Shown: positions 43,811 to 51,908, numbered from the stretch's first letter. The stretch: 64,000 bases of DNA from Thermoplasmatales archaeon (GCA_012520845.1 JAAYNL010000015.1:62001-126000); one strand, 5' to 3'. Notes: generated by a model from the letters alone, not told the origin. Made by a program: numbers and translations.

Positions 43811-44050
43811 ATGAAGATTACGGTTAGGAACGTGGCCGACGGCTCGACCATCAGGATGGAGGTCGCGCCCGGGGACACGGTGGCGGACATAATCGACAGC
43901 GCGGCCGAGTTCTGGGGCAGGGACGCCGGCGCGTACGTCATAAAGAAGGGCAAGACGATACTCGACGGCGGCGATTCCGCCACCGAGGCGAACCTCATGG
44001 ACGGGGACGTCCTGGAGATGATCCCCGACCCGGAGGGCGGCGGCGGATGA
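43811..44050 (+). CDS. Ubiquitin-like beta-grasp modifier ending in Gly-Gly
   Basis: 79 residues. Beta-grasp pattern: MKITVRNV and TIRMEVAPGDTVADIIDSA, then AYVIKKGKTILDG, then LMDGDVLEMIPDPEGGGG. The protein terminates exactly at four glycines, so no proteolytic trimming is needed to expose the reactive C-terminus. GGTGAT just before ATG 43811 supports this start; a GTG at 43802 would add three residues. It lies between the E1 and E2 genes, and its TGA overlaps the E2 start. ThiS or MoaD are alternatives by fold, but the E2 neighbour makes a protein modifier far more likely. Confidence 0.87.
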   Translation: MKITVRNVADGSTIRMEVAPGDTVADIIDSAAEFWGRDAGAYVIKKGKTILDGGDSATEANLMDGDVLEMIPDPEGGGG

Positions 44051-44526
44051 GCCTGCCGAGGCCCGTTCTGCTGAGGCGCCTGTCGAACGAGCTGAGGATG
44101 TGCTCCGAGTACACCGGGGCGGATTTCTCGTTCGACCCTGATACCGTTTCCTTCCCCATGGAGATCGACATGCGCATGAGCAACGTCGTCGCCTACTCCG
44201 CCCCGGGGGAGGTGGCCACGGACCACGGCTTCACCATAATCGTCACCGAGGAATACGGCGAGAGGAAACCCGAGGTCAGGTGGAGGACGCCGATATTCCA
44301 CCCGAACATAATGTCGCCGGAGGACGGCGGCTACGTCTGCATCAAGCTGTTGAACGAATGGTCGTTCGGCACCACGCTCCTGTCCTTCCTGAAGGGCATC
44401 GAGTCCCTCGTTGCGGGGCCGAACCCGGACGACCCCTTCGGCACCGAGTCCTGCCTCGCCGCCGCGAAGTACGTGAAGGAAAACCCGGCCGGGTTCTCGG
44501 CCAGCGTCAGCTACCAGAGCAAATGA
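44047..44526 (+). CDS. E2-like ubiquitin-conjugating enzyme
   Basis: 159 residues. The UBC fold is plain: WRTPIFHPNI with the His-Pro-Asn at 85-87, then GGYVCIKLLNEWSFGTTLLSFLKGIESL, in which Cys98 is the catalytic cysteine and Trp105 the conserved tryptophan, and PNPDDPF as in the GPNPDDPL motif after the active site of eukaryotic E2s. All core landmarks are present. Start ATG overlaps the modifier stop, and its own stop overlaps the JAMM gene start, so expression is coupled. No RING E3 gene is seen nearby. Confidence 0.9.
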   Translation: MSLPRPVLLRRLSNELRMCSEYTGADFSFDPDTVSFPMEIDMRMSNVVAYSAPGEVATDHGFTIIVTEEYGERKPEVRWRTPIFHPNIMSPEDGGYVCIKLLNEWSFGTTLLSFLKGIESLVAGPNPDDPFGTESCLAAAKYVKENPAGFSASVSYQSK

Positions 44527-45029
44527 CCCCCAGGATACTGTCCTCGTCCAAGGCGGAAATCGTCGAGAGGCCCAGGAGGGTGCCCAACGCGGACTTCTTC
44601 GTGCCCTCCGGCATGGTCGACCTCATGGTGGACCACGCCGAGGCTGGCCTGTCGGAGAACGTGGAGGTGCTGGGTCTCATCGTCGGCAGGTTCTACAGGG
44701 ACGCCGACGGCGTCTACGCCGTGGCCGAGCGGGTAATCAGCGTGCCCACCGTCGGCGACGAGTTCAGCGTCGCCATTTGCGAATCCGGGCAGCCGGAGCT
44801 GGTGGACGCGATGGACGACCTAGCCGAGGGCGAGGCCGTGGTGGGCTGGTACCATTCCCACCTCGGGATAGGGTGCTTCATGTCCGACACCGACGTAAGG
44901 ACCCAGGACGGGCTTTTCGGCGGGGAGTGCGGATTCGCCGTCGTCGTCGATCCGGTGAAGGGGGAACTGGCGTTCTTCGACAGCAACCCCGGGGAACCCA
45001 TGCCTGCCCGCACCATAATAATGGAATGA
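44523..45029 (+). CDS. JAMM/MPN+ isopeptidase (Rpn11-like)
   Basis: 168 residues. The complete zinc-protease motif is present: Glu48 in NVEVLGLIVGRF, His111 and His113 in YHSHLGIGCFMSDTD, Ser121 and Asp124. The spacing HxH-x7-SxxD is exact. Would remove the modifier from targets or recycle conjugates. ATG 44523 overlaps the E2 TGA. It ends 1 bp from the convergent hxlB gene, closing the operon. Confidence 0.9.
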   Translation: MTPRILSSSKAEIVERPRRVPNADFFVPSGMVDLMVDHAEAGLSENVEVLGLIVGRFYRDADGVYAVAERVISVPTVGDEFSVAICESGQPELVDAMDDLAEGEAVVGWYHSHLGIGCFMSDTDVRTQDGLFGGECGFAVVVDPVKGELAFFDSNPGEPMPARTIIME

Positions 45030-45572
45030 TCAGACCCAGATGGCGTGCCTTTTGCGCATGTCCGCCTCGGTCTTGCCCAGTTTCTTCATGATGCAGGGGA
45101 CGACGCTGTCGAAGAACAGGACGACGGTGTCCTCGAACAGGGTGCCAAGCGGGGCGTACTCCGCGGCCTCGGGGCCGCCGTTGACGGGGATGTGGATCAC
45201 TGTGTTGGACGCGTGGGCGAGCTTGCTGTGCTTTTTGGACGTGACGCAGACGACGTGGGAACCCATCCTCCTGGCTATGTTCGCCGTCTGCACCGTCGAC
45301 ACGGTCTCGCCGGTGTTGGAAACCAGGACCGTGAGATCCTCCTTGCCGATTATCGGCGTGGTCATGTCCCCGACGAAGTGGACGTCCAGCCCCAGCTGGA
45401 CGAGCCTGACGGCGAAGAACTGCCCGACCAGCCCGGACCTGCCGGAGCCGTAGATGAAGATCTTCCTTTTCCCCAGGAGCAGGTCCACGAAGCCGTTCTG
45501 GTCCTCCTCGGTGACGGAGGCGATGGACTTGCTGATTTCCCCAACGAGGAAGTCGAGGGAGTTGGTCCTCAT
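45030..45572 (-). CDS. hxlB: 6-phospho-3-hexuloisomerase
   Basis: 180 residues, a SIS-domain sugar isomerase: KIFIYGSGRSGLVGQ, LVSNTGETVSTV, and the C-terminal MRKRHAIWV, the position of the RHANLE motif of the PHI family. In archaea it works with 3-hexulose-6-phosphate synthase (or a fused Fae) in the ribulose monophosphate pathway to make pentoses; that partner is not here, but rpiA is at 56846. Overlaps the upstream TIM-barrel gene by 4 bp. Confidence 0.86.
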   Translation of the reverse strand: MRTNSLDFLVGEISKSIASVTEEDQNGFVDLLLGKRKIFIYGSGRSGLVGQFFAVRLVQLGLDVHFVGDMTTPIIGKEDLTVLVSNTGETVSTVQTANIARRMGSHVVCVTSKKHSKLAHASNTVIHIPVNGGPEAAEYAPLGTLFEDTVVLFFDSVVPCIMKKLGKTEADMRKRHAIWV

Positions 45573-46630
45573 TCCTTCTCTTCCGCGGCGGCCGCCTTGG
45601 CGGCCTCCTCGGCCTCCTTCCTCTGCTGCCTGAGCCTCTTGGCGACCATCCTGTTGAGCACCCTCTCGTAGATGACGCGCATGTACATCGCGTCGTGTTC
45701 CAGGAGCGGTGACGCGGAAATCACGTCAAGTTCCGGCCTGGCGTCGACCAGGTACTCGGCGAACGTCTCGAACTTCAGGTCGCCCTTTTTGATGGGCGTG
45801 AGGCGGGGCATCGGGCCGCCGTACTCGACGCCGGAGAAGATCGTGTGGACCCTGCCGCCCGAGTAGGGCGAGACCATGTCGACGAGGTCGGCGAAGTCGT
45901 CCGCCTCGAAGAGGCCGCCGGCGGTGCGGGCATGGTGGTTGGCGAAGTTCACCACGGGCACCAGCCCGTCTATCTCGCCGCAGAGTTCCAGCACCTGCTC
46001 CACGGAACCGAAGACCTGCTCGTGCCCCGTAATCTCTATGCCGAGCCTGGGCTTGAAGCCGCAGTCCTTCCACCATTCCATGAGGCCGGCGACGTTCTCG
46101 CGGATGTTCCCGTCGATTTCGTCGTCCGGCAACTCGCCGGTGTAGACGCCCAGGTTGGTGACCACGGTGCTCCCGCCGAGGGCGTCCGTGAGGAAGGCGG
46201 CCCTCTGCAGGTTGGCGATGCCGTCGTCGGTGAGTTCGTGGTTGCTGCCCAGGTCGATGTAGTGCGGGGTCCTCATGGAGAGGCTGACGTCGAGCCTCCT
46301 GGCCATCTTGCCTATCTTGAACAGGTCGCCGGTCCTGTTGGCGATCCAGGAGAATGCCTGGACGAGGGTGTCGTCCTCCTCAATCGGTTCGTTGACGTCG
46401 AATATGGACTCCCCGTCCCTGATTATTTCGACGACGAAGGCGTCCTCCTCGAATTCCATGAGGGTCCTGCCGACCTCGTCGTCGTAGTCCGCGGGGCGCT
46501 CCATCACGCTGGAGAGTATCATGGGGATCTGCATCGCTGTCAGGCTGAGGTTGTGGACGTCCTCTATGCCGTCCGTCAATGTCCGCCCCTTGCAGGAAAG
46601 AGGGATGCCGGCTGGGCCAAACCTAATCAT
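45569..46630 (-). CDS. Endonuclease IV-like / xylose-isomerase-like TIM-barrel protein
   Basis: 353 residues. A TIM barrel with candidate metal ligands in MRTPHYIDLGS, LGIEITGHEQVFG, PVVNFANHHAR and VHTIFSGVEY. Similar archaeal proteins are annotated as AP endonuclease family 2 or deoxyribonuclease IV. A charged, alanine/glutamate-rich tail (KRLRQQRKEAEEAAKAAA) is predicted to be coiled. A repair role is not certain, since this superfamily also contains sugar isomerases, and it shares an operon with hxlB. A TATA-like CATTAAATACC lies near 46661. Confidence 0.65.
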   Translation of the reverse strand: MIRFGPAGIPLSCKGRTLTDGIEDVHNLSLTAMQIPMILSSVMERPADYDDEVGRTLMEFEEDAFVVEIIRDGESIFDVNEPIEEDDTLVQAFSWIANRTGDLFKIGKMARRLDVSLSMRTPHYIDLGSNHELTDDGIANLQRAAFLTDALGGSTVVTNLGVYTGELPDDEIDGNIRENVAGLMEWWKDCGFKPRLGIEITGHEQVFGSVEQVLELCGEIDGLVPVVNFANHHARTAGGLFEADDFADLVDMVSPYSGGRVHTIFSGVEYGGPMPRLTPIKKGDLKFETFAEYLVDARPELDVISASPLLEHDAMYMRVIYERVLNRMVAKRLRQQRKEAEEAAKAAAAEEKE

Positions 46631-46778
46631 AATGAACCCCTTGGCTCGGTATCGGCTCTAGGTATTTAATGGGTGTTCGGTTCCCAAGCGCGCGATTAAT
46701 GTGCGGAAACATCGTTTTTCCACGTCGCCGGCGCGGGGAAAACGCAGCGCCCATTGTGGGAAACGGGGTTTCTGGGAC

Positions 46779-47126
46779 ATGGTCTGCATCTACTGCAAGA
46801 AGGAGGTTCCCGGCGATTACTGCTGCGAGAAACACAGGGAAGCCTGCGGGCGGTGGCTCGAACACGTCGAGAAATGGAAGTACGTTTTCTTGGCCTGCCT
46901 CGCCATATCCCTGGTAGCGGGCCTCGCCCTCCTGGCGTTCACGCAAAGCCACTTCCCGTTCCTGGTGATGATCGGCGGGGCCGGGGCCACCATCCTTGTT
47001 TTCCCGTTCACCACGCCGGAAACCGCCACGGCGCTCGGGCTCAGAAAATCCATAGCTTTGGGCAGGTGGATCGGCGTCGCCTTCGTTGCCGTGGCGGCGG
47101 TGGACGCGTTGTGCCGCTTTGTTTGA
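46779..47126 (+). CDS. Small zinc-ribbon membrane protein of unknown function
   Basis: 115 residues. MVCIYCKKEVPGDYCCEKH gives a CxxC...CC zinc-ribbon-like N-terminus, then two hydrophobic segments (VFLACLAISLVAGLALLAF and MIGGAGATILVFPF) and a third near the C-terminus (WIGVAFVAVAAVDALC). The ATG at 46779 is chosen because the in-frame upstream residues are low-complexity and unlike protein. Not recognised; the zinc-ribbon-plus-membrane architecture recurs at 42787-42981 and 52056-52697. Confidence 0.6.
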   Translation: MVCIYCKKEVPGDYCCEKHREACGRWLEHVEKWKYVFLACLAISLVAGLALLAFTQSHFPFLVMIGGAGATILVFPFTTPETATALGLRKSIALGRWIGVAFVAVAAVDALCRFV

Positions 47127-47157
47127 AGCCTTGCGCACGGGCGATTCGTGTCGCATA

Positions 47158-47202
47158 CCTTTATAAGCAAGACCCGCATTGGGCGTTTACCCAATGTCGG
47201 GA
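47158..47202 (+). promoter_or_regulatory. Promoter and start-site dyad of the L18e-L13-S9-RpoN operon
   Basis: TATA box CTTTATAAG at about 47158-47166. A strong dyad follows: CCCG-CATTGGG (47173-47183), loop CGTTTA, CCCAATG-T-CGGG (47190-47201). The predicted transcription start (about 25 bp from TATA) falls within it, so it may be a DNA operator; if the start is earlier it would be an RNA hairpin ahead of the GGAG at 47200. Confidence 0.5.
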
Positions 47203-47213
47203 GAGTCAGAAAC

Positions 47214-47576
47214 ATGAGCAGGAATCTCAAAACCGATCCGACCCTCGTCGCCCTGATCGACAGGCTCAAGGCGAAGGAGAGGGAAACCGGCGCGGCCGTC
47301 TGGCGAGACATTGCGAAGAGGCTGGAGAAGCCCAGGAAGAACTGGGCCGAGACCAACCTGAGCAAACTCGAGAGGTATGCCAACGAGGGCGACGTCATAA
47401 TCGTCCCGGGCAAGGTCCTCGCCGCCGGCGACCTGAGCAAGAAGATAACCGTAGCTGCGTACAGCTTCTCCGACGCGGCCAGGAGCGCGATCGTCGCCTC
47501 CGGCGGCAAGGCGATGAGGATAGAGCAGCTGATGGACGAGAACCCAAACGGTTCCAAGGTCAGGATACTGAGGTGA
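47214..47576 (+). CDS. rpl18e: Large ribosomal subunit protein L18e (eL18)
   Basis: 120 residues, usual archaeal length. MSRNLKTDPTLVALIDRLK and KPRKNWAETNLSKLERYANEGD, then VPGKVLAAGDLSKKITVAAYSFS, are typical. First gene of the conserved archaeal rpl18e-rpl13-rps9-rpoN cluster. The ATG at 47214 follows GGAG at a slightly long spacing; upstream in-frame residues are not conserved. Confidence 0.96.
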   Translation: MSRNLKTDPTLVALIDRLKAKERETGAAVWRDIAKRLEKPRKNWAETNLSKLERYANEGDVIIVPGKVLAAGDLSKKITVAAYSFSDAARSAIVASGGKAMRIEQLMDENPNGSKVRILR

Positions 47577-47581
47577 GCGGC

Positions 47582-48007
47582 GTGGTCACTATCATAGATG
47601 GAACGGACGCCGTCATGGGCAGGCTGGCCACGACCGTGGCGGAGAGGATAATGGAAGGCGAGCAGATCGTCGTGGTCAACGCCGAGAAGATCCTCGTCAC
47701 CGGCAAGAAGGAGATGGTGTTCGCCAGGTACAAGTTCAAGGACGAGCTGGGCGAGACCAATTCCAGGAAGGGCCCCTTCTATCCCCGCAGGGCCGACCTG
47801 ATCTTCAAGAGCACGGTCAGGGGCATGATCCCCTGGAAGAAGACCTCCGGCAGGGAGGCATACAGGAGGCTCACCGTCTACGTGAGCGTCCCCGAGCAGT
47901 ACAGCGGCTCCGCGACGGAGCGCCCCGAGCAGGCCCTCAAGTCGATCGGTTGCAAATACACGTCCCTGGGTTCCGTAGCGAAATACCTGGGTTCGAGGGT
48001 AAGGTGA
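47582..48007 (+). CDS. rpl13: Large ribosomal subunit protein L13 (uL13)
   Basis: 141 residues. Begins [23 protein letters not shown] from a GTG at 47582; GGTGA at 47572 is well placed for it, while an in-frame GTG at 47573 overlaps the L18e stop and is a less likely start. [14 protein letters not shown] and [18 protein letters not shown] are L13 hallmarks. Second gene of the ribosomal operon. Confidence 0.96.
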   Translation: MVTIIDGTDAVMGRLATTVAERIMEGEQIVVVNAEKILVTGKKEMVFARYKFKDELGETNSRKGPFYPRRADLIFKSTVRGMIPWKKTSGREAYRRLTVYVSVPEQYSGSATERPEQALKSIGCKYTSLGSVAKYLGSRVR

Positions 48008-48011
48008 TCCC

Positions 48012-48410
48012 ATGGAAAACGTGAACACGAGCGGCAAGAGGAAGACCGCCATAGCCAGGGCGGTCGTCAAGGAAGGCACTGGCAGGGTGACCATCAACAA
48101 GGTCCCCATCGAGATGTACAACCCCGAGCTGGCGAGGCTCAAGATACAGGAGCCCCTGAACCTGGTCCCGGACAAGGCGTCCAAGGTGGACATCAGGGTC
48201 AACGTCAGCGGCGGCGGCGTCATGGGCCAGGCATCCGCGGTCAGGACCGCCATAGCCAGGGGCATGGTGGACTTCTTCAAGGACGACGAGATGAAGGCCA
48301 TGTTCAAGGAATACGACAGGACCCTGCTGATAAACGACGCGCGCAGGAAGCTCCCGAAGAAGCCCATGGGCCCGGGCGCCCGCGCCAGGAAGCAGAAGTC
48401 CTACCGCTGA
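48012..48410 (+). CDS. rps9: Small ribosomal subunit protein S9 (uS9)
   Basis: 132 residues. The N-terminal [19 protein letters not shown], internal [20 protein letters not shown], and the basic C-terminus ARKQKSYR ending in the invariant arginine that reaches the decoding centre are all present. Stop lies 10 bp before rpoN. Confidence 0.97.
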   Translation: MENVNTSGKRKTAIARAVVKEGTGRVTINKVPIEMYNPELARLKIQEPLNLVPDKASKVDIRVNVSGGGVMGQASAVRTAIARGMVDFFKDDEMKAMFKEYDRTLLINDARRKLPKKPMGPGARARKQKSYR

Positions 48411-48420
48411 GGCGATTCGA

Positions 48421-48612
48421 ATGATAATACCCGTGAGATGTTTCACGTGCGGCAAGGTCGTCGGGTCCGCGTACCCGGAGTACGCCAGGCGCGTGAGCAT
48501 GGGCGAATCCCCCGAGAAGGTCCTCGACGAGATCGGCCTGGAGAGGTACTGCTGCCGCAGGATGATAATCTCCCACGCCGACCTCATCAAGGAAGTCCTC
48601 CCCCTGGGATAA
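48421..48612 (+). CDS. rpoN: DNA-directed RNA polymerase subunit N (Rpo10)
   Basis: 63 residues. Zinc-binding [15 protein letters not shown], and YCCRRMI near the C-terminus, complete the atypical CX2C...CC site of RpoN/RPB10. Last gene of the ribosomal operon, followed by a strong terminator hairpin. Confidence 0.97.
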   Translation: MIIPVRCFTCGKVVGSAYPEYARRVSMGESPEKVLDEIGLERYCCRRMIISHADLIKEVLPLG

Positions 48613-48619
48613 ACCGTTC

Positions 48620-48650
48620 GGGCGGGCGAAAGCCCGCCCTTCCCTTTTTT
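48620..48650 (+). terminator. Hairpin plus T-tract terminator after rpoN
   Basis: GGGCGGGC (48620-48627), GAAA loop, GCCCGCCC (48632-48639), then a pyrimidine run ending in six T. A perfect 8-bp stem with a GNRA tetraloop is unusual for an archaeon, where T-tracts alone usually suffice. Confidence 0.75.
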
Positions 48651-48657
48651 CCCCGGA

Positions 48658-49032
48658 TCACTCGCCGGGGGAACCGTCGTTCCGGTTCTCGCACTCCTCG
48701 AATCTTACCATGTCGGGCACGTGGTGCGCCACCGCCCAGTTGCGCAACGCCTCGAGGACCGGGCCAAGGGTCTCGCCCCGCTCGGTTATGGCGTATATCA
48801 CGTTGGGGGGCTCCTCGGACCTGGACACGATGCCGTCGGCCTCCAGTTCCCTAAGCTGCTTCGAAAGGATCCTGGAGGAGATGGGGTTCACTTCCCTGAG
48901 CAGGGTGTTGTAGCGCATCGGGCCGTGCTGGTGCAGTTTGCATATGATGGTGGATTTCCACTTGCCGCCGATGATGCCCAGGGTGTAGTCGGCCGGGCAC
49001 AGCGTCGGTATGTTCGTGCGCTTGCCGCTCAT
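48658..49032 (-). CDS. HxlR-family winged-helix regulator
   Basis: 124 residues. CPADYTLGIIGGKWKSTIICKLHQHGPMRYNTLLREV with ISSRILSKQLRELEADGIVSR is the HxlR/MarR-like DNA-binding domain; the N-terminal cysteine (Cys12) occupies the place of the redox-sensing cysteine of HypR/YodB-like members. ATG 49032 lies 25 bp from a TATA-like TTATAT near 49057, so the message is probably leaderless. Divergent from a flavin-fold gene, which it probably regulates together with itself. Confidence 0.86.
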   Translation of the reverse strand: MSGKRTNIPTLCPADYTLGIIGGKWKSTIICKLHQHGPMRYNTLLREVNPISSRILSKQLRELEADGIVSRSEEPPNVIYAITERGETLGPVLEALRNWAVAHHVPDMVRFEECENRNDGSPGE

Positions 49033-49076
49033 CCCACTTGGATTGACGGCGGGGATATAAGGTACGTTTCCCACCT

Positions 49077-49110
49077 ACTTACAAACAAGTTACAAAAGGT
49101 ATATAGTAAC
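49077..49110. promoter_or_regulatory. Operator region between hxlR-type gene and the flavin-fold gene
   Basis: ACTT-ACAAAC-AAGT at 49077-49090 resembles HxlR-family operators, and GTTAC-N12-GTAAC (49089-49093, 49106-49110) overlaps it and encloses the TATA-like GGTATATAG of the plus-strand gene. Binding by the neighbouring HxlR protein is inferred. Confidence 0.45.
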
Positions 49111-49141
49111 ATGATGTTATCTGAGGCCCGGTGATATACCA

Positions 49142-49540
49142 ATGGTAAAGATACCCAAGGAAGTAATGGATCTGATGGCCGCGAAGGAGACGACGAAACT
49201 CGTGGTCAGCTCGACGAAGGACGGCAAGCCCCATGCGATCATCGCGGGCTCCATCGGCGCCCCCGCCCCCGACACCGTAGTCGTGGGCGAGGTCTTGATG
49301 AAGAAGACCTCCGCGAACCTCAAGGAGAACCCCAACGCCGAGATCGTCGCGGTCGCCGGCCCCAAGGCGTACTCCATCCAGGTCAAGGCGAAGTCCAGGC
49401 TCACCGAGGGTCCGGAGCTCGAGGGCATGAACAAGGCCCTCGCCGCCTTCAACCTGAAAGCGGGCGCCGTGTGGATCTTCCAGGTGTGCTCGGTCCACGA
49501 CCAGGGCGCCGGACCCAACGCGGGCAAGAAGCTGGCATAA
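49142..49540 (+). CDS. PNPOx-like (flavin split-barrel) family protein
   Basis: 132 residues. The pattern of a short FMN-binding split barrel is seen: MVKIPKEVMDLMAAKETTKLVVSSTKDGKPHAI, GEVLMKKTSANLKENPNAEIVAV and AYSIQVKAKSRL. Related archaeal proteins bind FMN or F420 and may act in redox stress. GGTGAT at 49130 precedes ATG 49142. Divergently paired with an HxlR-type regulator carrying a possible redox cysteine, which fits a quinone, aldehyde or oxidant response. Substrate unknown. Confidence 0.78.
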   Translation: MVKIPKEVMDLMAAKETTKLVVSSTKDGKPHAIIAGSIGAPAPDTVVVGEVLMKKTSANLKENPNAEIVAVAGPKAYSIQVKAKSRLTEGPELEGMNKALAAFNLKAGAVWIFQVCSVHDQGAGPNAGKKLA

Positions 49541-49572
49541 GCGGGCAATCCCGCGCCGGCAAACCCCTTAGC

Positions 49573-50403
49573 TCATTTTCCGGGGCGTGCGGCGGTCAAA
49601 TCGCCGTACAGCTCCGGCCTCCTTTCCATCATGAAATAGTTGTCGCCCATGGTGCCCCCCTCGCGGGCTTTCGCGAGCCCCGCCGCATCCAGTTCGGCGA
49701 ACACGATTTTCTCGTCCATGGAGAAGTCCTCGGCGATGGGCCTCCCTTTGTAGTCCAGCGCCAGGACGCCCCCGCCGGCGATGCCGTTCCCCTCCCTGCG
49801 CAGCACGTTGCAGGCGAGGACGTAGGTCGTGTCGTCCGAGGCCCGGGTGGGCAGGTACCTGTTCCAGATCTCCTTCCGCCTCCCGCCCCCGGGGCCGGAG
49901 GCGTAGGGCACCAGGACGACGTCCGCCCCCCTGACGGAAAGCACCCGGGTGATCTCGGGGAACCTGGATTCCCAGCAAAGGCATACGCCCACCCTCCCGA
50001 AGGACGCGTCGAACACCGGCAGCGAATCCCCGGCATCGAAGAAATTTCTCTCGTTATGGCCCAGGTGGGTCTTGCGGTATTTCCCTATCACTTTCCCCCC
50101 TTCGGCGAGGATCTGGGCGATGTATTTCTGCTTTCCGTCCCCCTCGACGAAGCCCGCGGACACGCATATGCCGTGCTCCCGGCTGATGTCGCATATCCGT
50201 CGGGCGATGGGGCCGCCGACGGGTTCCGCCAAATCGGCGACGTCTGGCAGGACGTATCCCGTGGCGGAAAGCTCGGGGAAGCAGACGAGGGAGGCGCCGC
50301 CGGCGGCGGCCTCGGCGGCGATGGATCCCATGGACGCCAGGTTCGTCCCGACATCCATGGGGGTCGGCAGGAAGTTCACGAGGGCGACGACTACGTCCTT
50401 CAT
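49573..50403 (-). CDS. Carbon-nitrogen hydrolase (nitrilase superfamily)
   Basis: 276 residues. The catalytic triad Glu-Lys-Cys is complete: CFPELSATGY, GKYRKTHLGHNE, GVCLCWESRFPEI. Hydrolyses a carbon-nitrogen bond of an amide, carbamoyl compound or nitrile; the subgroup cannot be fixed by eye. Start ATG 50403 (MKDVVVALVNF) matches family N-termini. It follows the cardiolipin synthase gene after 47 bp in the same direction. Confidence 0.88.
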   Translation of the reverse strand: MKDVVVALVNFLPTPMDVGTNLASMGSIAAEAAAGGASLVCFPELSATGYVLPDVADLAEPVGGPIARRICDISREHGICVSAGFVEGDGKQKYIAQILAEGGKVIGKYRKTHLGHNERNFFDAGDSLPVFDASFGRVGVCLCWESRFPEITRVLSVRGADVVLVPYASGPGGGRRKEIWNRYLPTRASDDTTYVLACNVLRREGNGIAGGGVLALDYKGRPIAEDFSMDEKIVFAELDAAGLAKAREGGTMGDNYFMMERRPELYGDLTAARPGK

Positions 50404-50450
50404 GGCGTAGGGACGCGCGTCGGGATTTATCACGTTAACGATTGGGCGTG

Positions 50451-51908
50451 TCACAGGAGGCTCGAGGAGAGTCTTGCGAACGCGATTTTGACACGGGTCT
50501 TGAACGACCTTCTCGCGTAGTCCTCGGTGGAGCATTCGTCGCAGAATTCCAGGTCCCTCATGAAGGCTTCCGTCAACTGTTTCCCGACCTCCCTGGAATA
50601 AATCATGGCGTTGGTCTCGAAGTTCAGGTTCATGCTCCTCTCGTCCAGGTTGGCAGACCCGACGGAGCAGTAGAACGAGTCGGCCACCAGGGCCTTGGAG
50701 TGCATGTAGCCGTTCCTGTAGAAATACACCCTGACGCCCGACTTCATCAGGATGTTGGCGTAGTACATGTTCGACCAGTAGGTCATGGGCTGCCTGGTCT
50801 TGTCGGGCAGGATGAGCCTCACGTCGACGCCGGAGACGGCGGCGAGCCTCATCCCGTTGAGGAGAGCCGGGTCGGGGGCCAGGAACGGGGTCTGCATGTA
50901 CAGGGTCTCCCTGGCCCGGGAGAACATCAGCAGGTATTGCATCTCCACGGGGTTCTTCCTGAGGACGTCGGGCCCGCCGGAGACGATCTGGACGCACGCG
51001 TCGCCGCCCCTCCGTTCCCTGTCGAAATACTCGGGCCTGTCGGTCAGGTCCTCCCCGGTGGCGTACCTCCAGTCTATTAGGAACCGGAGCTGCACCCAAT
51101 CCACGGCGCCGCCCTCAATCCGGACGGCGGTGTCCCTCCAGTAGCCCAGTTCCCCCGCGCCGATGTAGTCCTTCCCTATGTTGAAGCCGCCGACGTAGCA
51201 TACCCTCCCGTCTATGACGGCGAGCTTCCTGTGGTTCCTGTTGTTCTTCCTGGGGCTGAAGAACAGCTTGGTGAAGGTGTGGAAGAAATCGATTTTCATC
51301 CCCTTTTTCTTGAGTTCCCTGAGCCTCTTGTTCATCCCCAGGCCGGCGCCGTAGGCGTCGAACAGGACCCTCACCTCGAGGCCCTCGTCCGACCTCCTCT
51401 CGAGGGCGTCCAGGATTACGTTGCTGAGCCTGTCGTCGGTCACCATGTAGTATTCCAGGTGTATGCTGGTCTCGGCGGCCTCGATGTCCTCGATCAGGGA
51501 TTTGAACTTCACCACCCCGTCCGTGATCAGCTCGACCCTGTTGTCGTCGGTGTAGGACCGGACGCCCGCCCTGCCCAGGGCAAGTATGAAATCGGCGGCC
51601 TCCTCGGGGATTTCCCGTCCCGATTTCTCCCGTACCCTGGATACCTGCTCGGCGTACAGCTCGGCGACGGACTCGTCCCCCCTGGCCTTGGCCTTGAAGT
51701 CCTTGAGCGGGTTGTAGAACGTCGGCCCGATGAGGATGAAGAGGAAGAAACCGACCGGGGGGACGAGGGACAGCACGACGATCCACAGCAACGCGCCCCT
51801 CGGGTTGGTCTTTTCCCAGAAGAGGATGGAGAGCATCGGTGGGATGTTGAGTATGTAGAACGCCACGAAGATGTACGGCCAATTCCCCTCCAGCAAGGCG
51901 ATGATCAT
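50451..51908 (-). CDS. Cardiolipin synthase-type phospholipase D protein
   Basis: 485 residues. Two N-terminal membrane segments, then two HKD motifs, NHRKLAVIDGRVCYVGGFNIG and MHSKALVADSFYCSVGSANLDERS. This is the ClsA layout. In archaea it would join archaetidylglycerol or related lipids to form cardiolipin-like (glycerocardiolipin) lipids in the membrane. ATG 51908 follows GGGAGGGGAG at good spacing; the upstream frame extension to 52151 is not conserved-looking. Confidence 0.9.
   Translation of the reverse strand: MIIALLEGNWPYIFVAFYILNIPPMLSILFWEKTNPRGALLWIVVLSLVPPVGFFLFILIGPTFYNPLKDFKAKARGDESVAELYAEQVSRVREKSGREIPEEAADFILALGRAGVRSYTDDNRVELITDGVVKFKSLIEDIEAAETSIHLEYYMVTDDRLSNVILDALERRSDEGLEVRVLFDAYGAGLGMNKRLRELKKKGMKIDFFHTFTKLFFSPRKNNRNHRKLAVIDGRVCYVGGFNIGKDYIGAGELGYWRDTAVRIEGGAVDWVQLRFLIDWRYATGEDLTDRPEYFDRERRGGDACVQIVSGGPDVLRKNPVEMQYLLMFSRARETLYMQTPFLAPDPALLNGMRLAAVSGVDVRLILPDKTRQPMTYWSNMYYANILMKSGVRVYFYRNGYMHSKALVADSFYCSVGSANLDERSMNLNFETNAMIYSREVGKQLTEAFMRDLEFCDECSTEDYARRSFKTRVKIAFARLSSSLL

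Noticed and set aside
43811-44050. ThiS/MoaD sulfur carrier instead of a protein modifier
   Set aside because: The fold would fit, but the coupled E2 and JAMM genes strongly favour a ubiquitin-like modifier.
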